A stretch of 6,281 bases of DNA from an uncultured Ruminococcus sp. (GTDB lineage: Bacteria; Bacillota; Clostridia; Oscillospirales; Ruminococcaceae). Positions within the stretch are counted from its first letter, which is position 1, and each line of letters starts with the position of its first letter. The DNA lies in assembly GCA_945876405.1 (NCBI GenBank), contig CAMCOJ010000128.1, forward strand, positions 1-6,281, given 5' to 3'. The notes under the pieces were generated by a model, which did not search any database, was not told where the DNA came from, and worked only from the letters and a program-made list of their open reading frames with translations. Positions 1 through 4,743 of this stretch are shown in pieces. The position numbers were made by a program, and so were the translations under genes.

Positions 1-49
1 CACTGTATTTGCTTATCAGATATTCATAAACCTTAGATGCTCTGGTCAT
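1..49 (-). CDS. N-terminal fragment of an unidentified protein (runs off left edge)
   Basis: The minus strand opens a reading frame at an ATG (47-49) that reads MTRASKVYEYLISKYS and then leaves the window. The start is well supported. AAAGGAG (57-63) lies 7 nt upstream, and a TTGATT-N17-TATAAT promoter (99-127) lies upstream of that. The visible residues look like the first helix of a small soluble, possibly DNA-binding, protein, but 16 residues cannot identify a family. A 7-1-7 palindrome of the kind used by Fur-family repressors sits in its leader, so the gene may be metal- or stress-regulated, perhaps by its own product. That is inference. The gene is divergent from the UBA/DUF4342 gene. 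Confidence 0.72.
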   Translation of the reverse strand, partial: MTRASKVYEYLISKYS

Positions 50-75
50 ATATAATCTCCTTTGCATACTTTTTT

Positions 76-90
76 GAAGAATGATTCTTC
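76..90. promoter_or_regulatory. Perfect 7-1-7 palindrome, candidate Fur-family operator
   Basis: GAAGAATGATTCTTC is a perfect inverted repeat with 7-nt arms around one central base. The inner AATnATT core and the 7-1-7 spacing match the architecture known for Fur, PerR and Zur boxes of Gram-positive bacteria (for example TGATAATnATTATCA). The outer arm bases differ from each of those consensus sequences. It lies just downstream of the predicted start site of the minus-strand gene, a classical repressor position. It is also upstream of a possible plus-strand promoter. Which regulator binds it cannot be told from this window. Confidence 0.55.
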
Positions 91-94
91 TAAT

Positions 95-123
95 TTGTAT
101 TATACAACGAATTGGGATATAAA
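95..123 (+). promoter_or_regulatory. Possible promoter for the UBA/DUF4342 gene, overlapping the divergent promoter
   Basis: TTGTAT (95-100), 17 nt, then TATAAA (118-123) on the plus strand. The -10 is good and the -35 is weak, with only the TTG conserved. It occupies the same DNA as the minus-strand promoter, so the two polymerases would exclude each other. It would give the downstream gene a leader of about 200 nt. A nearer alternative, TATAGT at 264-269, lacks a convincing -35. Confidence 0.35.
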
Positions 124-127
124 TCAA
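99..127 (-). promoter_or_regulatory. Sigma-A promoter of the left-edge minus-strand gene
   Basis: On the minus strand, TTGATT (127-122) and TATAAT (104-99) are separated by exactly 17 nt. The -10 is a perfect consensus and the -35 matches 4 of 6. Transcription should begin near 92, leaving a leader of about 43 nt that contains the 76-90 palindrome and the AAAGGAG ribosome site. Confidence 0.8.
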
Positions 128-333
128 GTACCACAAACGCAACTAAACAAGTTAAGATATGAAAAAAATATGCAAAGAAAATCCAATACTACGTGATGCA
201 CAAAAATTTTCTAATCTGTTTTTAATTTTCCTTATATTTTATTTTAAAACAACTGATGTATTATATAGTCAGTGGAAGAGAAATCCACAAAAAAACAATA
301 AAATTTGCAGAACAAAAGAAAGGAAACAACGTT
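128..333 (+). other. AT-rich leader or spacer without a supported gene
   Basis: This stretch lies between the divergent promoters and the ATG at 334. It is strongly AT-rich with several A and T runs. An ATG at 159 opens a 65-codon frame, but it has no clear ribosome site, its composition is that of AT-rich spacer, and it runs into the next gene out of frame. No convincing hairpin, riboswitch or terminator was seen by eye. Confidence 0.5.
319..324 (+). promoter_or_regulatory. Ribosome binding site fixing the start at 334
   Basis: AAAGGA lies 9 nt before the ATG at 334. The frame is open from an upstream ATG at 256, but that codon has no Shine-Dalgarno sequence and would add 26 residues of AT-rich, basic, non-domain sequence. 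The start at 334 places the UBA-like helix bundle at the very N-terminus. Confidence 0.75.
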
Positions 334-867
334 ATGAACAATGTAGAAATGATTGAAAAACTTATGGAGAAAGCAGATGTAACCTACGAAGAAGCAAAGG
401 GCGTACTCGAAAGCCTTAACTGGAACCTTCTTGATGCACTTATCGCACTTGAAAAGGAAGGCAAGATGAAAAAGCCTGAACAGACCGGATACTCAACAAA
501 GCAGGAGATTCCTGAAGATTTTACTTCAGCAGCTTCTGAAAAGAAGAGTAACTCATTTGTGGATATGATTAAGTCAGCACTGAGATGGACAGGTAAGGTA
601 ATCTGCAAGGGCATGGACAACAAGCTCTGTATCATCGGCAAAAACGGAAAGATGATAATGGAAATTCCTCTTACAATACTTGCAGTGCTTATGATTCCGG
701 CATTCTGGTTAATCATTATCTGTCTGGTAATCGCACTCTTCAACGGATGTCAGTTTAAAATGACCGGTCCTGACCTCGGTACTGACAAGGTAAACAATGT
801 TATGGACAAAATCAGAATCACCAGCGGTGACGGTTGCAGCGTTGATATTGATGACAGCAAAAAGTAA
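334..867 (+). CDS. UBA/TS-N-like domain plus DUF4342-like membrane protein
   Basis: A 177-residue protein with two parts. Residues about 4-44 form a UBA/TS-N-like three-helix domain (VTYEEAKGVLESLNWNLLDA, then IALEKEGK), the type found at the N-terminus of EF-Ts and NAC-alpha. A polar linker (45-70) follows. Residues about 72-146 resemble DUF4342: an amphipathic helix, a short beta hairpin with GKNGKMIMEIPLT, and one hydrophobic membrane segment at about 112-136. A polar tail with a Cys-containing end closes the protein. No enzymatic motif is visible and the biochemical function is unknown. UBA/TS-N domains bind proteins, so a membrane-tethered binding role is inference. The gene sits 79 nt upstream of the two-component operon on the same strand. 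No clear terminator separates them, so partial read-through is possible. The family call is from memory of the sequence pattern. Confidence 0.85.
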   Translation: MNNVEMIEKLMEKADVTYEEAKGVLESLNWNLLDALIALEKEGKMKKPEQTGYSTKQEIPEDFTSAASEKKSNSFVDMIKSALRWTGKVICKGMDNKLCIIGKNGKMIMEIPLTILAVLMIPAFWLIIICLVIALFNGCQFKMTGPDLGTDKVNNVMDKIRITSGDGCSVDIDDSKK

Positions 868-876
868 TTTTTTACC

Positions 877-905
877 TTGAAAAATTCCACGGATTCTGTT
901 ATTAT
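877..905 (+). promoter_or_regulatory. Sigma-A promoter of the two-component operon
   Basis: TTGAAA (877-882), 17 nt, TATTAT (900-905). Both boxes are close to consensus and spacing is optimal. It begins 9 nt after the stop codon of the preceding gene and predicts a start near 912 with a leader of about 35 nt. The regulator/kinase pair can therefore be expressed independently of the upstream gene. Confidence 0.7.
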
Positions 906-946
906 AGTTACGTTGACTTACTGAATGAAAAAGGGGATAATAACAG

Positions 947-1618
947 ATGAAAATTCTAATAGTGGAAGACGAAGAAAAACTCGCAAGATTTGTCGAACTT
1001 GAGCTTATGCATGAGGGCTACGAAACAGCCAAGGCATTTGACGGAAGAACCGGTCTCGAAATGGCTGAGACCGGTGAATTCGACCTTGTGCTGCTTGATA
1101 TTATGCTGCCGGAGCTAAGCGGGACAGAGGTACTCAGGAGACTGAGAAAAAAATCCGATATTCCGGTTATACTGCTTACAGCAAGGGATTCGGTTATGGA
1201 CAAGGTATCAGGCCTTGATTCCGGAGCTGACGACTATATAACCAAACCTTTCAGCATAGAGGAGCTTCTTGCAAGAATAAGAGCAGCACTCAGAAAAAAA
1301 TCAGTGCACAGCTCATCTGCACAGGTTTTAGGTACAGGTCTTCTTTCACTCGACGCTGCTGCACATACAGTAACATATGACGGAAAAGAGATTGTGCTGA
1401 CAAACAAGGAGTTCGGTCTGCTGAAAAAATTACTTGAAAACAAATCAATAGTTCTGTCGCGTGAGACACTTCTTGAAGATGTCTGGGGTTTTGATTATAA
1501 GGGGGAGACAAATATCGTTGATGTTTATATAAGGTACATACGAAGCAAGATTGATGATGTGTTTGGCGTTAAGATAATTCAGACGGTCAGAGGGGTCGGC
1601 TACGTAATAAGGGACTGA
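947..1618 (+). CDS. OmpR/PhoB-family response regulator
   Basis: A 223-residue DNA-binding response regulator, the normal length for the family. The receiver domain spans about 2-115. It shows the acidic pocket E7-D8, the phospho-acceptor D51 (LLDIMLPELSG), the switch residue T78 (LLTAR) and the conserved K100 followed by Pro-Phe. A short linker (about 116-130) leads to the winged-helix trans_reg_C domain (about 131-222). Its recognition helix lies near NIVDVYIRYIRSKID, and the wing ends in TVRGVGYVIRD. The start is set by AAGGGG (931-936) before the ATG. Phosphorylation by the kinase encoded 4 nt downstream is expected. Targets are unknown; no transporter or resistance gene follows that would indicate a regulon. 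All catalytic residues are intact. Confidence 0.96.
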   Translation: MKILIVEDEEKLARFVELELMHEGYETAKAFDGRTGLEMAETGEFDLVLLDIMLPELSGTEVLRRLRKKSDIPVILLTARDSVMDKVSGLDSGADDYITKPFSIEELLARIRAALRKKSVHSSSAQVLGTGLLSLDAAAHTVTYDGKEIVLTNKEFGLLKKLLENKSIVLSRETLLEDVWGFDYKGETNIVDVYIRYIRSKIDDVFGVKIIQTVRGVGYVIRD

Positions 1619-1622
1619 TTAT

Positions 1623-2939
1623 ATGGATAACAAAACAAAAAAGGGCAGTGTAAGAATGAGTTCAATTGCCAGAAAAATATCAGTCTCCTTTAATTTCAGG
1701 CAGCTGTATATTTTTCTGATCCTTGACATTGTTTTTGTATTTTTCAGGATAGAGCTGTGGCGGGTATTTACTGAGACTGAAGCTATGGGAATAAGCATTT
1801 TTACAGCTGAAAATTTTTCGCTGCAGGGTCATTTTATTTTTCCTGAAACCCAAAATGAACTGGAATTTATTGAAGGTATAAAGTATTTCATACCCCAGAT
1901 AAATGAAGCTGTTCCGGCTGTAAATATGTTTCTTGAAACATCAGCGGTTCTCGGAATAATGATTGTCACCGAGATATTTTCATTTATTTCAGGAATTATC
2001 GGCGGCAGCAAGAGAGTCAGAAAAAAGCTGCATCCGCTTAACCGTCTTGCAGCCACTGCACAGATGATAAGTACAGTAAATTTTGACGTAAGCAGATTTC
2101 ATGACCTTGAGGATGCACTGGAAAAGATAGATGCAAGCCAGACTGACTGTCACGTTTCAACAGGAAATACTGAACTTCAGGGAATAGAAACAGCTATAAA
2201 TCATCTCATCGACAGAATGAGAAAATCATACATGCAGCAGGCACGTTTTGTGTCAGATGCCTCTCATGAACTTCGTACTCCTATATCGGTGATTCAGGGC
2301 TATGCAAATATGCTTGAACGATGGGGAAAGAATGATGAGAAGGTTCTTGATGAGTCCGTTGCTGCAATAAAATCCGAGTCGGAGAGTATGAGCAGACTTG
2401 TAGAACAGCTGCTGTTTCTTGCACGGGGAGACAACGGGAAAAATCAGCTTAATATGGAAAACACAGATCTTCAGGAAATGATGCAGGATATCTGTGGCGA
2501 ATATGCTATGGTTGATTCCAGGCATAACTTTATTCTTAAACCTGGGGACAGTGTGGTTACCGCATACTGCGACTATTCCCTGATTAAGCAGACTGCCAGA
2601 ATTCTTGCAGACAATGCAGTAAAATACACCCCTGAAGGAAATGATATCTTTATATCCGCATACTTGAGCGAAGGCGGCATACCTGCTTTTGAAATTCAGG
2701 ATACGGGCATAGGAATTGCTGCTGAGGATATCCCGAAGATATTTGAGAGATTCTACAGAGCCGATGATGCAAGAAACCGTAAAACCGGCGGTACCGGTCT
2801 GGGACTTTCAATAGCAGCCTGGATAGTTGACCGGCACGGCGGATACTTTGAAGTGAAAAGCTATCCGGAAGCGGGCACAAGAATAACTGTATTTCTTCCG
2901 GTAAAACAGGAAAAAGAAAAACCAGAGACGGAGATCTGA
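1623..2939 (+). CDS. Membrane sensor histidine kinase, partner of the response regulator
   Basis: A 438-residue HisKA/HATPase_c kinase. TM1 is at about 27-44, followed by an outer segment of about 60 residues (45-104) with no recognised fold, and TM2 is at about 105-126. A HAMP-like region (about 127-205) follows, beginning LHPLNRLAATAQ and resuming at ELQGIETAINHLIDRM. The H-box is FVSDASHELRTP with H215 as the phosphorylated histidine. The ATP domain is complete: N-box around N331 (LADNAVKYTP), G1 DTGIG (360-364), F-box FERFYRADD and G2 GGTGLGLS (389-396). The start at 1623 has AAGGGA 8 nt upstream, inside the end of the regulator gene. An in-frame ATG at 1656 also has an upstream AAGGGC, so the true start could be residue 12. 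The stop codon lies inside the loop of the terminator. The signal sensed is not evident. Confidence 0.95.
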   Translation: MDNKTKKGSVRMSSIARKISVSFNFRQLYIFLILDIVFVFFRIELWRVFTETEAMGISIFTAENFSLQGHFIFPETQNELEFIEGIKYFIPQINEAVPAVNMFLETSAVLGIMIVTEIFSFISGIIGGSKRVRKKLHPLNRLAATAQMISTVNFDVSRFHDLEDALEKIDASQTDCHVSTGNTELQGIETAINHLIDRMRKSYMQQARFVSDASHELRTPISVIQGYANMLERWGKNDEKVLDESVAAIKSESESMSRLVEQLLFLARGDNGKNQLNMENTDLQEMMQDICGEYAMVDSRHNFILKPGDSVVTAYCDYSLIKQTARILADNAVKYTPEGNDIFISAYLSEGGIPAFEIQDTGIGIAAEDIPKIFERFYRADDARNRKTGGTGLGLSIAAWIVDRHGGYFEVKSYPEAGTRITVFLPVKQEKEKPETEI

Positions 2940-2958
2940 ACCGTCTCTGGTTTTTTTT
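2917..2958. terminator. Bidirectional intrinsic terminator between convergent operons
   Basis: A 10-bp GC-rich stem (2922-2931 pairing with 2941-2950) has a 9-nt loop. It is extended by an A run on the left and eight T on the right (2951-2958). Read on the plus strand it ends the two-component operon with a T8 tail. Read on the minus strand it ends the sigma/anti-sigma operon with TTTTTCTTTTT. The left arm encodes the last residues of the kinase, and the kinase stop (2937-2939) lies in the loop. The minus-strand stop (2958-2960) abuts the T run. Confidence 0.92.
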
Positions 2959-4100
2959 CAGTTGCTGTCTGTGCGGTTTATTTCGATTAATCCCGGAATG
3001 AAATTTACATTTACAACTGCCAGCTCTTTGTCATTGTTAATGAGAATTTTGTTGGCATATGTAAAATCAGGATAACATGTAAATCCCATTTCATATTTTC
3101 CGTCAGGAGCGTCCTTGTCTAATCTGAATGTATAGTGGGCAATCTCTTTTCCGTTTAAATCTGTGTTTACAGGGACAGTTACCAAAAGAACACAGTTGTC
3201 TGATACATCAGCTCCGATGTCGCTTGTGCATGAAACAACAGTCATATTATTGTACTCAGGATAGAAAACCAGGGCACATAATTCTGTATTTGAGCGGCAT
3301 TTGTAAGATACATCTATCAGTCCGTCATCAAGCAAAGTTACTTCTGCATAAATTTCTGCGTACTTGCCCGCCAGTATATTTTTATTACCATCTGAAATTA
3401 TCTCCTCTTCCGGTTCTGTTACATAGGTAACATCAGGTTCAGAAGTTATATCAGGATTTCTTTCAGTATTTGTTTCTGGCTGTGATACTGTTTCCGTATA
3501 CGGTTCCGTTATCTGAGCCGTGGTCACAGGTTTTTCCGGTTCAGAGTTCGTTTCTGCAGGAGCCTGTGTTACAGAAAACTGTTTCTGAGTTTCTGCTTTC
3601 TTAGTAAAATCAGTATAAGTGGTTCTGGTTGTATCTGAACCGTTTTGTACGGATACAGCTGAAGTTTCGGATATTGTTTTCGGAACAGCTGATGTGTTCA
3701 GACTCATTGCTTCTCCGGTTTGTTTTTTATTGTATTCTGTCTGTGATTCTTCATTGTACCGTGGAAGTTTAATTGTTGTGCTCTTGACATCATTTAATAT
3801 GTTGTGTTCAGGAAGTTCGTTTTTCATGAAAAGTACCGATGAAACTGCAACAGCAAGAACGGCAGCAGCGGACGCAATGTATCTGAATATCTTTATATCC
3901 GGTTTATTTTCTGCGTTAATGATATCAGGCGTTATATCACTTTCATCTTTTTCAGAAAAATCAAATTCCGGAATCTCTTCAGAAACAAGCTCTTCATCGC
4001 TGTCGTATTTTTCATACATGAGGTCAGCGAGGTTTTTTTTGAATTCACTGCTAAGTTTTTTTCTGTTCATGTCTGTCATGTATTTATCCTTAATATTCAT
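2958..4100 (-). CDS. Single-pass membrane anti-sigma-like protein with cohesin-like outer domain
   Basis: A 380-residue protein. Residues 1-70 are charged and cytoplasmic, with a basic start and an acidic stretch (about 33-56). They lack the HxxxCxxC zinc motif of classical anti-sigma factors. A single membrane helix (about 71-92, IFRYIASAAAVLAVAVSSVL) gives an N-in, C-out topology. Residues about 93-240 are a Thr/Ser/Pro/Glu-rich linker with recurring SEP/TEP motifs. Residues about 245-373 form a beta-rich domain. Its pattern (DVSYKCRSNTELCALVFYPEY, then HYTFRLDKDAPDGKYEMGF, ending in hydrophobic strands) resembles cohesin modules. The gene overlaps the ECF sigma gene by 11 nt, which implies translational coupling and an anti-sigma role. 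That role is inference. The ATG at 4100 is chosen over a TTG at 4118 because of its ribosome site. The outer domain may sense a surface ligand or bind another surface protein. Confidence 0.85.
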   Translation of the reverse strand: MNIKDKYMTDMNRKKLSSEFKKNLADLMYEKYDSDEELVSEEIPEFDFSEKDESDITPDIINAENKPDIKIFRYIASAAAVLAVAVSSVLFMKNELPEHNILNDVKSTTIKLPRYNEESQTEYNKKQTGEAMSLNTSAVPKTISETSAVSVQNGSDTTRTTYTDFTKKAETQKQFSVTQAPAETNSEPEKPVTTAQITEPYTETVSQPETNTERNPDITSEPDVTYVTEPEEEIISDGNKNILAGKYAEIYAEVTLLDDGLIDVSYKCRSNTELCALVFYPEYNNMTVVSCTSDIGADVSDNCVLLVTVPVNTDLNGKEIAHYTFRLDKDAPDGKYEMGFTCYPDFTYANKILINNDKELAVVNVNFIPGLIEINRTDSN

Positions 4101-4590
4101 TTTTATACTCCTCTCCAAGAAATTCTCTCAGTAAATTTCTGCCTCGCGACAGATTGGTTTTTACTGTGTTTATATTCATTTTCAGAAGTGTGCATATCTC
4201 ACTGATGCTGTATTCTTCGTAGTAGAAAAGATGAATTATGTTTTTGTACTTTTCAGGCAGCCTGTTTACAGCATCAAGTACATCATTTCCGTCAGTGTTA
4301 AATCCTTTTGGCGGGAGATTGTCATCGGTTATCTCTGAAGATTTTGACACCCATGATCTTTTAAGGTCTGTGCATCTGTTCAGAGTAACCCTTATCAGCC
4401 ATGCCTTCTCATGTTCATCACTGTTGAAAACACCACCTTTTTTTAAGTATGTGACATATTTCAGAAAGGTTTCCTGCACAATATCCTGTGCATCTGCTTC
4501 ATTCTGTGTATGTACAAGTGCTATCCTGTATATATTGTCACTGTATTTTTCTATGATTTTTGTAAAGTCCGGACTTTTATTGTTATGCAT
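4090..4590 (-). CDS. ECF-type RNA polymerase sigma factor
   Basis: A 166-residue sigma-70 family protein of extracytoplasmic-function type, with only regions 2 and 4. Region 2 (about 9-80) contains DAQDIVQETFLKYV, the core-binding and -10-recognising helices, and EKAWLIRVTLNRCTDLKRSW. An acidic linker (about 85-105) follows. Region 4 (about 107-158) has RLPEKYKNIIHLFYYEEYS and the helix-turn-helix ISEICTLLKMNINTVKTNLSRGRNLL, which reads the -35. Length is normal for the family. The start is placed at the ATG at 4590, not the GTG at 4599. The next gene overlaps its end by 11 nt and encodes a membrane protein that is probably its anti-sigma partner. A TGAAAC-N17-CGTGTT element upstream suggests self-activation. 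Confidence 0.94.
   Translation of the reverse strand: MHNNKSPDFTKIIEKYSDNIYRIALVHTQNEADAQDIVQETFLKYVTYLKKGGVFNSDEHEKAWLIRVTLNRCTDLKRSWVSKSSEITDDNLPPKGFNTDGNDVLDAVNRLPEKYKNIIHLFYYEEYSISEICTLLKMNINTVKTNLSRGRNLLREFLGEEYKNEY
4108..4116 (-). promoter_or_regulatory. Strong ribosome site inside the sigma gene, sets the anti-sigma start
   Basis: GGAGAGGAG (4116-4108) lies 7 nt before the ATG at 4100 and within the last codons of the sigma gene. An in-frame TTG at 4118 overlaps this site and has no ribosome site of its own, so 4100 is the better start. The arrangement couples translation of the two proteins. Confidence 0.85.
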
Positions 4591-4596
4591 AGTGTT

Positions 4597-4602
4597 CACC
4601 TT
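4597..4602 (-). promoter_or_regulatory. Ribosome binding site fixing the sigma factor start at 4590
   Basis: AAGGTG (4602-4597) lies 6 nt before the ATG at 4590. The alternative GTG start at 4599 forms part of this same site and would have no Shine-Dalgarno sequence at usable distance, so the shorter protein is preferred. Confidence 0.7.
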
Positions 4603-4622
4603 GATTCTGGAATATCATTTCT

Positions 4623-4642
4623 GAAAGTGCTGTACAGCTTTC
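4623..4642. repeat. Imperfect dyad in the sigma operon leader
   Basis: A perfect 10-bp palindrome GCTGTACAGC (4629-4638) is flanked by GAAA and TTTC arms (4623-4626 and 4639-4642), with a 2-nt offset on one side. It lies immediately after the predicted transcription start of the sigma operon and well before the ribosome site. It could be an operator or an RNA hairpin, but the centre leaves no loop, which favours a protein-binding site. Confidence 0.4.
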
Positions 4643-4649
4643 TGTATAA

Positions 4650-4678
4650 AACACGCATATTCACGTAAAAAAGTTTCA
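4650..4678 (-). promoter_or_regulatory. Candidate ECF-type promoter of the sigma/anti-sigma operon
   Basis: On the minus strand TGAAAC (4678-4673) is followed after 17 nt by CGTGTT (4655-4650). A -35 with AAC and a -10 beginning CGT are typical of ECF sigma factors such as SigW and SigX of Bacillus, and many of these factors transcribe their own operon. The element is about 60 nt upstream of the start codon. A weak sigma-A alternative (TATACA at 4648-4643, with a poor T-rich -35) overlaps it. Confidence 0.5.
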
Positions 4679-4700
4679 GAAAATAATAATTTTTTTCTAA

Positions 4701-4732
4701 AAATAAAAAACGCCGGAAAAATCCGGCGTTTT
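4701..4732 (-). terminator. Intrinsic terminator of glgA
   Basis: A 7-bp GC-rich stem (CGCCGGA at 4711-4717 with TCCGGCG at 4722-4728) and 4-nt loop, extended by four A-T pairs to 11 bp. On the minus strand it is followed by a T-rich run (TTTTTTATTT). It lies 11 nt beyond the glgA stop codon. It separates glgA from the sigma operon, so the latter needs its own promoter. The T run on the plus-strand side is shorter but could allow some termination in the other direction. Confidence 0.92.
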
Positions 4733-4743
4733 CGTCAGTATTA

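Noticed and set aside
256..333. N-terminal extension of the UBA/DUF4342 protein from an ATG at 256
   Set aside because: No ribosome site there; AAAGGA correctly precedes the ATG at 334, and the extension has no domain character.
159..356. 65-codon plus-strand frame starting MKKICKENP
   Set aside because: No ribosome site, AT-rich spacer composition, and it overlaps the start of the better supported gene at 334 in another frame.
384..743. 119-codon minus-strand frame opposite the UBA/DUF4342 gene
   Set aside because: Antisense shadow; the plus-strand frame has domain structure and a proper start.
3400..3820. Thr/Pro/Glu-rich stretch as a DNA tandem repeat
   Set aside because: The SEP/TEP motifs recur irregularly at protein level, but no regular DNA repeat unit is seen; it is best explained as a flexible extracytoplasmic linker.
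3619..4134. 171-codon plus-strand frame opposite the anti-sigma-like gene
   Set aside because: Antisense shadow of a gene with clear domains and a ribosome site; its hydrophobic, Ser/Leu/Phe-rich composition reflects the complementary strand.
4090..4599. SigI/RsgI system of the Clostridium thermocellum type
   Set aside because: The sigma factor has ordinary ECF region 2 and region 4 sequences and the partner lacks a recognisable RsgI N-terminal domain; the resemblance is only in overall logic.
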